A stretch of 16,944 nt of DNA from Bradyrhizobium sp. (GTDB lineage: Bacteria; Pseudomonadota; Alphaproteobacteria; Rhizobiales; Xanthobacteraceae), in NCBI GenBank assembly GCA_028290305.1, contig JAQGKC010000361.1, positions 1-16,944 of the forward strand, read 5' to 3'. The notes under the pieces were generated by a model. That model saw nothing but the letters and a program-made list of their open reading frames with translations. It searched no databases and was not told where the DNA came from. Positions 1 through 6,967 of the stretch are shown piece after piece (position 1 is the first letter of the stretch; each line of letters starts with the position of its first letter). The position numbers and the translations under genes were made by a program.

Positions 1-182
1 GTATTGAAAGACTCGTTTCCGAAGGAGCTATCGGACGCCCATCATTGGATGTCGCGCTCCGATTTCCGAACCTTGCCCTTTCAGCGTCGGCGTCAATTCC
101 AGCAAGCCTCGCGGAGGCTGCTGGGCGCGCGGGAATGGACATCGTTATTTCGGTGTACCGAACTGATGAGGCCGATGATTGA
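1..182 (+). CDS. 3' end of an unidentified gene (partial)
   Basis: From base 3 a frame stays open to a TGA at 180-182 and gives 59 residues of ordinary protein-like composition, including the stretches LVSEGAIGRPSLDVALRFPN and AEAAGRAGMDIVISVYRTDE. The competing frame from base 4 (62 residues, rich in Arg, Phe and His) looks less natural, so I prefer this one as the C-terminus of a gene entering from the left edge. I do not recognise the family. Being next to integrase remnants, it may belong to an integrated element. Confidence 0.4.
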   Translation, partial: IERLVSEGAIGRPSLDVALRFPNLALSASASIPASLAEAAGRAGMDIVISVYRTDEADD

Positions 183-208
183 GGTCGCTTGAGCCGTTAC
201 GAAGCCTG

Positions 209-295
209 ATGTCTGTTGAGGGTCAAAAGCGCCGTTTTGACCGTCTGCCTGTGACTTTCGGTCTATCCCGACAAACGGACATGCTCAGTGTCCGT
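209..295. repeat. Repeat unit with two hairpins (copy 1)
   Basis: Non-coding stretch with two perfect inverted repeats: GGTCAAAA (221-228) pairing with TTTTGACC (235-242), and ACGGACA (275-281) pairing with TGTCCGT (289-295). The 19 bases from 209 match 739-757 at 16 of 19 positions, so this is one of two direct copies on either side of the small membrane protein gene. Its wording (GGTCAAA, GTCCG, ACATG) resembles short dispersed intergenic repeats I associate with Bradyrhizobium genomes. That link is from memory and unverified. Confidence 0.4.
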
Positions 296-350
296 CGGCA
301 TGTCTCAATAGTGCCAAGAGGCGACCTTGCCTAACTCGTTCCGCCCTCTA

Positions 351-599
351 TTAACGCGGTCCCGCGATATATCGACGGACAGCCATTATAGAAATTGCAA
401 TCGCGGCAATCAGTGCTGGAATTCCAATCGGGGCGAAGAAAAAAGGCAGCACCCAGACAACCCCGTCAGAGCCGTGGCATTGATGCCCGATTGACGGGAT
501 TTGCGAGCAAGTCAGCTGCGCCGAAACAATCGTAAGAACGAATACCGTTGCTGCTATGAAGCAGAGTGCCTTTAGAATGAATGATGTTTGTTCGGACAC
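351..599 (-). CDS. Small membrane protein, hypothetical
   Basis: An 82-residue protein starting at GTG (597-599). A GGGA ribosome-binding motif lies about nine bases upstream, which supports the start. There are two hydrophobic segments, about residues 7-27 (LKALCFIAATVFVLTIVSAQL) and 48-71 (VWVLPFFFAPIGIPALIAAIAISI). They flank a short loop with two Cys (C31, C41), which may be an extracytoplasmic disulfide hairpin. A basic tail (RRYIAGPR) follows. No family recognised. It stands alone between two copies of a short repeat, so it may be a cassette carried by the integrated region. Confidence 0.55.
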   Translation of the reverse strand: MSEQTSFILKALCFIAATVFVLTIVSAQLTCSQIPSIGHQCHGSDGVVWVLPFFFAPIGIPALIAAIAISIMAVRRYIAGPR

Positions 600-883
600 G
601 GCATTTGGTCCCTTTTACCCATTCTGGACTATTTCAATCTCAAGTTAAGGTTGTGCTAACAGGAAAGAACACATCTGCGCACCTAGATCATTTCAGGCAA
701 GTGACGGGGTCAACGTCGCATAGAGCCGCTCAGATGAAATGTCCGTTCGGGGTCAAACGCTACAGGTCGTTTGCCGTTGGGCGGGACGCAGAGTCCGCTT
801 TGGCCCAAAAACCGACCTGATTTCACTGCCTAATCCGGTGGCACATGCTTCTCGCCTCTGTAACCGAGCCGAGGAGTATGGCC
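600..883. other. Intergenic, contains repeat copy 2
   Basis: I see no convincing gene here. Bases 739-757 repeat 209-227 with three mismatches. The following stretch to about 830 continues in the same style (GTCCG, GGTCAAA, CCAAAAACCGACC), as in a dispersed intergenic relic. Short ORFs over this stretch on both strands look like chance readings. Confidence 0.4.
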
Positions 884-1300
884 ATGCAGGATCTAGTGAA
901 TGCGACCCCCGCGCCCAGGCGAGTGCCGTGGAACAAGGGAAAGCTGACCGGGGCAAAACCACCGCTGCGACCCAAACACGTCTGGTCGATCCGGACGAAA
1001 CTCCAGATCGAAGGCCGCACTCGCGACCTCGCCATGTTCAATCTGGCGATCGACAGCAAGCTTCGCGGTTGTGATGTCGTCGCCATCCGGGTCGAGGATG
1101 TCGCCGCCGGCGGGTACACGGCGGATCGCGCAACGGTCCGGCAAAAGAAGACCGGGCGGCCAGTCAGATTTGAATTGAGCGAGCAGACCCGCCAGGCCGT
1201 CGATGACTACCTAAAGACCGCCAACAAACGGCCCGGTGAGTTTTTGTTCACGGACCGTCGCGGTCCCCAACTGCAACATGACAACGCGCCAATATCCGCA
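884..1300 (+). pseudogene. Tyrosine integrase, N-terminal part, truncated and frameshifted
   Basis: The ATG at 884 has a GAGGAG ribosome-binding site at 871-876. The product begins MQDLVNATPAPRRVPWNKGK and continues through HVWSIRTKLQIEGRTRDLAM, KLRGCDVVAIRVEDV and VRFELSEQTRQAVDDYL to GEFLFTDRRG. I recognise this as the short integrase family common in Rhizobiales (about 190-210 residues). After about base 1262 the family-like sequence resumes one frame over (NMTTRQY, about 1275-1300), so a single-base indel has broken the gene. Past about 1300 the similarity stops. The catalytic C-terminus (His-x-x-Arg box and nucleophilic Tyr) is absent, so the gene should be non-functional. The sequence beyond the break is unrelated. 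Confidence 0.7.
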
Positions 1301-1494
1301 GCTTCTTCTGCAAGTTGGGCGCAATTCGCCGCATTCTCCAGAAAAGTTTTTGACTGTCTCATGATTTACTCCTGGCAAGCAAATAGGAGGCAAGAAGCCG
1401 TTTGCAACCGCGTATTTCGCCACGTTGATGAATGTCTGTTCAGATGGCCCAAAACATCATATAGCCAATCTGGAAGGGGAAAACGGGGGCTACA

Positions 1495-1683
1495 ATGAGC
1501 GAGAAGCGAGCGGAGCTGTACACTAATCCCGGCGGGAAGTTTATCCGGGCCGATAGCCTATCCAGGATACTGGCGCATTGGCGGTCATTTCGAACGGTGC
1601 AAAAACAAACGCATTTCATAAAATACGAGGGCGAGCTGTACGTCGGTGAAGAGGTGGACAAGTTGCAAATGTCGCTCTCATAG
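1495..1683 (+). CDS. Small hypothetical protein, first gene of a two-gene cassette
   Basis: A 62-residue soluble protein (MSEKRAELYTNPGGKFIRAD at the start, then a KYEGELYVGEEVDKL region). A GGGGG ribosome-binding motif at 1485-1489 sits six bases before the ATG. An in-frame TAG a little upstream rules out a longer N-terminus. The next gene starts 16 bases downstream, which suggests co-transcription. The ATGA at 1495-1498 also overlaps the stop of a possible 45-residue Arg-rich reading frame starting at 1361, which has no clear ribosome-binding site. A hairpin (CAGATGGC at 1441-1448 against 1464-1472) lies just upstream. Function unknown. It sits between remnants of two integrases, so it is probably mobile cargo. 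Confidence 0.5.
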   Translation: MSEKRAELYTNPGGKFIRADSLSRILAHWRSFRTVQKQTHFIKYEGELYVGEEVDKLQMSLS

Positions 1684-1699
1684 TCGGGCTCGGGACAGG

Positions 1700-1930
1700 A
1701 TGCGGGAGAGCGAGTCGAGCAATCTTATTCACAATGAGCGAATAAAATACGCAGCGACGTTTTGGAACAATCTGGCGATTGCTTCCTTCGCGGGTGGCTG
1801 CATCATTCCGTTGTTTTCGACGGATGAGAAGGTGCAAGACGCGCGGTTCATATTCATTGCCGGTGGAAGTCTTCTTGCGCTGATGCTGAGGGTCTTTAAC
1901 CGCGCCGCGCGTATCGAACATGTTCTATAA
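1700..1930 (+). CDS. Small two-span membrane protein, second gene of the cassette
   Basis: A 76-residue protein from the ATG at 1700 to TAA at 1928-1930. A longer start at 1646 is possible but would overlap the upstream gene and add a basic, unlikely N-terminus. The pattern is a polar N-terminus (about 1-20, ending NERIKYAATFWNN), a first hydrophobic span (about 24-39, LAIASFAGGCIIPLF), a short DEK-containing turn, and a second span (about 50-64, FIFIAGGSLLALMLR) with a basic tail. It resembles small proteobacterial proteins of the type ERxKYLATFxNN followed by two spans. I know that pattern only loosely and no function is assigned. The remnant of another integrase begins directly after its stop. 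Confidence 0.55.
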   Translation: MRESESSNLIHNERIKYAATFWNNLAIASFAGGCIIPLFSTDEKVQDARFIFIAGGSLLALMLRVFNRAARIEHVL

Positions 1931-2202
1931 GCGCGACGTGCCGAACTCCCTCGGGGCTCCGACTACACGGCGCACAGCATGCGCCGCACCGTCGCAACGC
2001 AGATGGATGAAATGGGGTATTGGAGTCGACGGTCGCGCTGTGCCTGAACCATAGCGAAGGCGACGGCAAGCGCAACAAAGTCACGCGCCCGTACATTCAG
2101 CCATCGGAGGCCGTGCTGGAAAAGCGCGAGCTGGCGAAACTCGAATTGAAGCGCGACGCCTTCGACCGATGGGCTGAACGGCTGCGGGAAATTATCGGAT
2201 AG
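1931..2202 (+). pseudogene. Tyrosine integrase, C-terminal remnant, frameshifted
   Basis: One frame gives GSDYTAHSMRRTVATQMDEM (about 1955-2014), the His-x-x-Arg region of a P4-type integrase. After one missing base near 2014-2018 (ATGGGG followed directly by TATTGG) the next frame continues VALCLNHSEGDGKRNKVTRPYIQP and ends KRDAFDRWAERLREIIG with TAG at 2200-2202. The Tyr in TRPYIQP sits where the catalytic Tyr is expected. The N-terminal and central parts are missing, so this is the tail of a dead integrase. It is a different subfamily from the remnant at 884-1300, so the two should not be joined into one gene. Confidence 0.7.
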
Positions 2203-2391
2203 CTTGACGGGCATCTAGGCGCTGGCACGTGTTCGAAGAGAAGCGCGAAGCCGTCATGGCGATTGAGGCGGCTGTCGCCAATAGCTTCGCTATCTGGACC
2301 TGCTGCAGCCTTCGGGTGGGCGTCAAAAACGCGGCTCCTAGCCGATCCGAACGCTAGCTGCCGGTGGCGGGTGACGCTCGTGCGGGGCGCA

Positions 2392-3633
2392 TCAGATGGT
2401 TTCGCCCATGGCCCTGGCGATTGCGCCACTAATCGCGTCGGATGCCCGACGGAGCGGGTCTGTTGCCAGATGAGCGTACCGCTCGGTCGTCTTGGAATTT
2501 GAATGTCCGAGAAGCTTGCCTATTATGGGAAGCCCAAGGCCAGAGCCGGCACCGACACTCGCGAATGAGTGTCGCAGGTCGTGGAGTCTGAGGGCGGATA
2601 AATCGGCGCGCGTCGACACCAAGTCCCACGGCTTTTTGAGATCCGCCCGGGGTTTTTCATTGTCATTGCCCGCTATAACGAAGGACCCGACATGTGGAAG
2701 AGTCTCGAGTACCACCAGGGCTGCAGATCCCAATACGATCGTTTTTTTTCCGGTCTTCGAATCCGGAAGGAATAACAGCCCGCGTTGGAGGTCGACATAT
2801 TCCCAGCGCAGATCCAGAATTTCGCGTAGACGAGCGCCTGTGAAGATCAGAAGGCGCAGCGCTGCTGCAGCGTGCGGGCCTATATTTGTTCTGCGATTTT
2901 CGACCTTCCGGGCGTGTTTCGAACTGCTAGGCTTGGTCCAGGGGATGCCGACCGTCTCCGCTTCCCGTATCGCTTCACCTAGGCGCAAAAGTTCTTTTTC
3001 TGTAAGAAACCGCTCCCTTATTTGCTCCCGGAACTTCTCAATACCTCGGGCCGGGTTGACCATATGCTCTGGCACATGGCCAGATCGACAACCATGGACA
3101 TAGGCGGCGGCGATCAGCGCTAATACCCGGTTAGCCGTCACGGGATTGGTCTTTCCTATCGCCCGATGTAGGCGTTCCACCTCCGACCGGCTCAAATCAG
3201 GTGCCTTGCGCCGGCCAATCGCTGGGGCGATGTGGTTGTCTATGTAGGCTTGAAACAGCTTGGCTGTCCGCGCCTTTCGCTTGGCGCGAACGTGGTCATC
3301 CATAAACGAGGTCAATAGGTCGCTTACATCGTCGGCCTTCCTCGCCTTTGAGCGGTCCGCAGCGGGATCTTCCCCTAGCCGTACCCGCGCCAGTATGCCG
3401 GAGGCTTGATTACGCGCTTCCTCGGGAGTTAGATTTTTGGACGTTCCAATCACCATCCTGCGCTTGGAAACACGCCGGCCGCCCGCGCCTGGACGATATT
3501 CAACGACGTACGAGAGCGCTCCTGTCGCCGACGCCTTAAGTCCAAAACCCGTGAGGTCCGTGTCATAGAATATTGTTGGACGCGTAACCGATGGAAGGGC
3601 ATTCAACGAGCGTCTTCCGATTTTGATCTTCAT
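2392..3633 (-). CDS. Tyrosine recombinase, P4-type integrase (intact)
   Basis: Site-specific recombinase that would insert and excise an element at a tRNA gene. From the ATG at 3633 it has 413 residues, normal for the family. GGAGG four bases upstream decides this start; an earlier start at 3684 would read through the 11-bp tandem repeat. The N-terminal arm-binding domain (about 8-90, with TGFGLKASATGALSYVVEYR) is followed by a core-binding domain (about 104-200) and the catalytic domain (about 205-400). Visible catalytic residues are R268 (GARLREILDLRW), K293 (DSKTGKK), H351 and R354 (HDLRHSFA), H377 (LLGHS) and Y386 (TERYAHL). Its start faces the tRNA-Pro 3' half at 3776-3825, about 140 bp away, as expected for an integrase next to its attachment site. 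It looks functional. Confidence 0.92.
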   Translation of the reverse strand: MKIKIGRRSLNALPSVTRPTIFYDTDLTGFGLKASATGALSYVVEYRPGAGGRRVSKRRMVIGTSKNLTPEEARNQASGILARVRLGEDPAADRSKARKADDVSDLLTSFMDDHVRAKRKARTAKLFQAYIDNHIAPAIGRRKAPDLSRSEVERLHRAIGKTNPVTANRVLALIAAAYVHGCRSGHVPEHMVNPARGIEKFREQIRERFLTEKELLRLGEAIREAETVGIPWTKPSSSKHARKVENRRTNIGPHAAAALRLLIFTGARLREILDLRWEYVDLQRGLLFLPDSKTGKKTIVLGSAALVVLETLPHVGSFVIAGNDNEKPRADLKKPWDLVSTRADLSALRLHDLRHSFASVGAGSGLGLPIIGKLLGHSNSKTTERYAHLATDPLRRASDAISGAIARAMGETI

Positions 3634-3643
3634 TCGCCCTCCG

Positions 3644-3665
3644 GAGTCGCCACCGAGTCGCCACC
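3644..3665. repeat. Perfect 11-bp tandem repeat upstream of integrase
   Basis: GAGTCGCCACC occurs twice with no gap (3644-3654 and 3655-3665), ending 10 bp upstream of the integrase start codon on the minus strand. It lies in the integrase leader next to the ribosome-binding site. It could be a protein-binding site or a slippage duplication. Confidence 0.6.
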
Positions 3666-3683
3666 ACAAACGCAACGCTAGCA

Positions 3684-3765
3684 TATCTGAGACAACGATA
3701 GGAACAAGAAGGCCAGCAAATGAATGATGTTAGTAGCTCGAGGCTATCTGAGGAAACGCTAGGAA
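3684..3765. repeat. Pair of 21-bp direct repeats, candidate integrase arm sites
   Basis: Two 21-bp units starting TATCTGAG and ending TAGGAA (3684-3704 and 3745-3765) match at 18 of 21 positions. They are 61 bp apart start to start, close to six helical turns. They sit between the integrase start and the tRNA attachment site, where integrase arm-type sites or excisionase sites normally lie. The role is inferred from position and spacing. Confidence 0.5.
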
Positions 3766-3775
3766 AGTAAGTGAA

Positions 3776-3825
3776 ACAGTTTTGGGTACTGCAGGTCGTT
3801 GGTTCGAATCCAGCTGCCCCGACCA
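3776..3825 (+). tRNA. 3' half of tRNA-Pro(TGG), probable att site
   Basis: The stretch fits tRNA positions 27-76 exactly. It has an anticodon stem ACAGT/ACTGC (four of five pairs), a loop TTTGGGT with anticodon TGG (3783-3785), and a five-base variable region. The T arm is GTTGG/CCAGC around TTCGAAT. The acceptor strand TGCCCCG, discriminator A and encoded CCA (3823-3825) follow. A final G72, implying C1, fits tRNA-Pro. The 5' half is missing: upstream lie the integrase-side repeats. This is therefore a displaced tRNA 3' end, as left at the far side of an element integrated in tRNA-Pro. The intact gene should lie to the left, outside the window. Confidence 0.75.
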
Positions 3826-3878
3826 AAAACACCGTTGATTCCTTTACCTTTTTCCCTCGCGATTCTGACACGCGGTTC

Positions 3879-4034
3879 TTACGCTGTTCCGTCGTCGTTT
3901 GCGGCGCGCGATCTGCTGCGCGCCTCGGCAACGTCGACAATCTTCGTGCGCCGGCGCACATAGCGCCGTGTCGTAACCGCATTGCTGTGGGTCAGCGCGT
4001 CCTGGATCGCGCGCTCGTCGGCGCCAGCCCCATC
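3879..4034 (-). pseudogene. Tyrosine integrase, C-terminal remnant
   Basis: A minus-strand frame of 51 residues ends at TAA (3879-3881) and contains ERAIQDALTHSNAVTTRRYV. This resembles the His box and Tyr nucleophile region of a tyrosine recombinase. An in-frame stop at 4035-4037 precedes it. One base over, the upstream text reads AAEMG, a usual lead-in to this motif, so a frameshift is likely. No N-terminal part is found to the right. It lies just inside the right side of the tRNA-Pro relic, like the leftover integrase of a second, older element. Confidence 0.5.
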
Positions 4035-4274
4035 TCAGCGGCCCACCCTCATACGATCACTATATCGTGGCCGTTTCGTCCGTCTCGCTTCTTTATGCCG
4101 TTTTGCCCATCTTGCAGATGCTGTCGTTTACGTCTGTTTCTCGAGCGAGGTGATGGCACCTTTTTCGATCCCGATGCGAGGGCTCATCTCGGCTTGCGCG
4201 AGACGCCAGTCGGCGGCCAGCATCCCTATCCCCGCATCAGCTCCAACAAATAACTAGACCAGAATGGTGACATC

Positions 4275-4721
4275 ATGGCTCATTCTCACGCCACTCCCAC
4301 AGGTGATCGCATCATTGAACCGATGATCGCGCTTGGACATTGCTCGAAGCAGCACCGGATCGTCGTGGCCGGTTCCAGGGGCGTCCAGCTGATGCTGGAG
4401 CTGCATCGGCGCGGCTATGCTCGCGCGGCAGCCACGGCAAACTGCGGCCATCCGGCCCGCCAATACGACGTCGTCTTGGTCGATTGGCGGCGGCGCACAT
4501 TCAAAACCCTCGAGGTCGCGCTTGATTGGCTGGTGGAGCTCTTGAGTCCCGCCGGTGTGCTGGTCGTCTGGGTTGATCCCCAAAAGGCCGCAGCCAATGA
4601 AACCCTCCGCCTCTCGTTGGAAAAGCGCGGCTTTGTCATCGAGGCGGGGACCGTTCACGAATGCGGCTGCGCCGTTTCGGCGCGGCGACGCGAAATGAAT
4701 CCGGTCCGCAAAGCTGCGTAA
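4275..4721 (+). CDS. Hypothetical protein, Rossmann-like
   Basis: A 148-residue soluble protein. The strand-helix pattern is HRIVVAGSRGVQLMLELHRRGY (about 27-48), then QYDVVLVDW (about 63-71), VELLSPAGVLVVWVD (about 87-101) and an amphipathic helix followed by RGFVIEAGTVHECGCAVSARR (about 118-138). This looks like a small class I methyltransferase-like Rossmann core, but the usual glycine-rich SAM motif (GxGxG) is replaced by AGSRG, so enzymatic activity is doubtful. I think similar proteins occur as hypotheticals in Bradyrhizobium; this is memory only. The ribosome-binding site before the ATG is weak. It precedes hflX by 175 bp, so the two are probably separate units. Confidence 0.65.
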   Translation: MAHSHATPTGDRIIEPMIALGHCSKQHRIVVAGSRGVQLMLELHRRGYARAAATANCGHPARQYDVVLVDWRRRTFKTLEVALDWLVELLSPAGVLVVWVDPQKAAANETLRLSLEKRGFVIEAGTVHECGCAVSARRREMNPVRKAA

Positions 4722-4896
4722 TCCGCCGTCATCTTCCGATGGCTACCGGCTTCCCGCACTATTGCGTCGTCGTATCAGGCATGGAAGACACAAGGAACAG
4801 CGATCGGTGCCGTACCTGACGTAGCGGAATCCGAGGCTGCTGCCGCGACGGCATGCGGCGCAGCGCCAGTACGCCACGCAGCAGGAGCACCGCATC

Positions 4897-6255
4897 ATGG
4901 AAACCAAGCCTCCCATTCCGCGCGCGATCCTCGTCAGCGTCCAATTCCCTGATGTTGATGACGTCAGCCATGCCGCGAGCATTGAGGAACTGGGTCGCCT
5001 GGTGAAAACGCTCGGGTACGAGGTCGCCGGCACGATATCGCAGAAGCGCGACGAGATCGACGGCGCGACGGTGCTCGGCAAGGGGCGGCTTGCGGAACTT
5101 GCTGACATGACCGGCGGGACGGGCGTCGTCGGATCGATGGCACCCGCCCGGAAGTCAAAGGCCCGCGAGCGATTTGAAGACGCCGACGAGAAGACGTCGA
5201 ATGCCCCGCAGATCGAGGCTGATCCGGAGGCGCCGCCGAAACCGGAGTTCGTGATCGTCGATCATGATATCTCGCCGAGCCAGGCGCGCAACCTTGAGCG
5301 TGCAACCGGTGCGCAAGTACTCGATCGGACCGGCGTGATCGTGGAGATTTTCCATCGGCATGCGCATAGCCGCGAGGCAAAGTTGCAGGTTGAGATGGCG
5401 CGGTTGAAGTATGTCTCGCCGCGCCTGCGGGAATCGTCGGCGGGCGGCGAGCGGCAACAGGGCTACGGTGCAGGCGAGTCCGATCTCGAACTCGATCGCC
5501 GCAAGATCCGCGATCGCCTCGCGGAGCTGAAAGAGCAACTGGAGGATATCCAGCGAGATAACGACCAGCGTCGATCCGCGCGTCGCGATCAGCTCCGGGT
5601 CGCACTGGTCGGGTACACCAACGCCGGGAAATCGTCGCTGATGCGAGCGCTCACGGCCAGCGAGGTACTGGTCGCGGACAAGCTGTTCGCGACGCTTGAC
5701 ACGACGGTGCGCGCTCTGCAGCCCGGGACGAAGCCGCGCGTGCTCGTCTCGGATACCGTCGGGTTCATCAAGAAGCTGCCGCATGACCTCGTCGCGTCGT
5801 TCCGATCGACGCTCGCCGAAGCGCTCGAAGCCTCACTGTTGCTGTTTGTCGTTGACGCGTCCGATCCGACGTACGAATCGCAGCTCGAGGTGAGCCGCAA
5901 CGTGCTCCGCGAGATCGGCGCCGAGGTCGTGCCGTCGCGCCTGCTTCTCAACAAGATCGACCGCGTGAGCGAGGCGGATCGTGTCGCCCTCCGCGCGAAA
6001 CACCCGGACGCGATCCTCCTTTCCGCAAAATCCCCCGAGGACGTGGCCGCGCTGCGGGAAACGATCATCGCTTTTTTCGAAGCGGCAATGGTGGAGGAGC
6101 AATTGGTGCTGCCGTATGCGAAGCAGGGGATGCTCAGCGAAGTGTATGAGAACGCTCGCGTGCTCTCCGAGGACTACGACACCACCGGCCGGATCATGAA
6201 GCTGCGCGGCTTGCCCGGAGCTATCGCCCGCCTGCGAAGAGCCCTCGCGGCCTAG
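4897..6255 (+). CDS. hflX: HflX-type ribosome-associated GTPase
   Basis: A 452-residue HflX-family GTPase. The family binds the 50S subunit and splits or rescues stalled 70S ribosomes. The N-terminal HflX domain is visible (about 10-200: LGKGRLAELAD, then FVIVDHDISPSQARNLERAT and REAKLQVEMARLKY with the GGERQQGYGAGES glycine-rich turn). A coiled-coil helix (about 198-230) and the G domain follow. G1 is GYTNAGKS (239-246), the Thr of TTV (269-271) fits the G2 switch, G3 is DTVG (286-289), G4 is NKID (352-355) and G5 is SAK (376-378). The start is supported by GGAG nine bases upstream. A charged insertion of about 40 residues (about 72-115) interrupts the N-terminal domain. Rhizobiales usually carry hflX beside hfq, and no hfq is seen here, so this is probably a second, acquired copy between two tRNA-end repeats. 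Confidence 0.93.
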   Translation: METKPPIPRAILVSVQFPDVDDVSHAASIEELGRLVKTLGYEVAGTISQKRDEIDGATVLGKGRLAELADMTGGTGVVGSMAPARKSKARERFEDADEKTSNAPQIEADPEAPPKPEFVIVDHDISPSQARNLERATGAQVLDRTGVIVEIFHRHAHSREAKLQVEMARLKYVSPRLRESSAGGERQQGYGAGESDLELDRRKIRDRLAELKEQLEDIQRDNDQRRSARRDQLRVALVGYTNAGKSSLMRALTASEVLVADKLFATLDTTVRALQPGTKPRVLVSDTVGFIKKLPHDLVASFRSTLAEALEASLLLFVVDASDPTYESQLEVSRNVLREIGAEVVPSRLLLNKIDRVSEADRVALRAKHPDAILLSAKSPEDVAALRETIIAFFEAAMVEEQLVLPYAKQGMLSEVYENARVLSEDYDTTGRIMKLRGLPGAIARLRRALAA

Positions 6256-6265
6256 ATTTCACGAT

Positions 6266-6967
6266 TCAGGCAGTGGTGCTACCTGTTTGAGGACTCGTGC
6301 TGCTGTTCACAAGACTGAGCGCTGCCGCGTAAGCAGCCGCTTCCCGGCGATAGCTTGTGATATTGCCGTTGCCGTTCCCGGAATTCGAAGACGTCTGCGT
6401 ACCGTTCGTCGCCGCGGACGCACCCGTTGCACCATCTGCCGCCGCAGACGCTCCCGGATAGCCGGCGAAAGCCCCGACCAACTCGTCGGCCGCGTTAACT
6501 AACGCGCTCATCGCTGCAAGGCTCTGGCTGGAGCTCTCATCGCCTGAGGAGTGACTAAGTTCGACCGACATGCCGTTTGGAAGATCGACATGGATCATGT
6601 TGATTCCGACAACGCCGGTCGTATCAGCGGTCGTCGTATTGTTTCCTGTGTCCGACGTCGCACCTTGCGGGCTGGTATCCGTTGCAGCGCTGTTGGTTGA
6701 TGAGCCATAGCCCTCCAGCTTGCTAACCATATCCTGCAGGCTCTTCAGCATGCTGCTGTTGATGCCGCCGGTTCCGAAATGGGTAACGTCAACGGAGAAG
6801 CCGTTCGGTAAGTTCACATCGATCGAGTCGGACGGACCGTTGACATCTGTGCTCGTTGAAGGACTTCCGGTTCCTGTATTTGTTGCGTTCGCTGCAGAAG
6901 GGTTGGTCTGGCGGGACAGCGTCGGCCAATTCAAGGCAGCTCCACTGTTGATACTGCTCACGCTCAT
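6266..6967 (-). CDS. Ser/Thr/Asn-rich protein with a duplicated module
   Basis: A 233-residue protein from the ATG at 6967, with GGAG eight bases upstream. There is no signal peptide and no Cys. Low-complexity Ser/Thr/Asn/Gly/Ala linkers surround two related modules. Module 1 (about 49-86) starts IDVNLPNGFSVDVTHFG and module 2 (about 125-166) starts IHVDLPNGMSVELSHSS; each is followed by an amphipathic helix (SMLKSLQDMVSKLEG and SLAAMSALVNAADELVG). The composition is like proteins exported by flagellar, type III or type I systems, but no export signal can be named. It is convergent with hflX, only 10 bp between the stops. No family recognised. The rest of the window shows no secretion genes. 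Confidence 0.7.
   Translation of the reverse strand: MSVSSINSGAALNWPTLSRQTNPSAANATNTGTGSPSTSTDVNGPSDSIDVNLPNGFSVDVTHFGTGGINSSMLKSLQDMVSKLEGYGSSTNSAATDTSPQGATSDTGNNTTTADTTGVVGINMIHVDLPNGMSVELSHSSGDESSSQSLAAMSALVNAADELVGAFAGYPGASAAADGATGASAATNGTQTSSNSGNGNGNITSYRREAAAYAAALSLVNSSTSPQTGSTTA

Noticed and set aside
884..2202. One integrase gene interrupted by an insertion
   Set aside because: The N-terminal piece belongs to the short Rhizobiales integrase family and the C-terminal piece to a P4-like family with a different tail, so they are not halves of one gene.
3563..3982. Minus-strand 139-residue frame with the GAAGFEPTT motif
   Set aside because: The motif is the antisense translation of the tRNA T arm and acceptor end at 3798-3825. 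Frames like this are frequent spurious annotations around tRNA ends.
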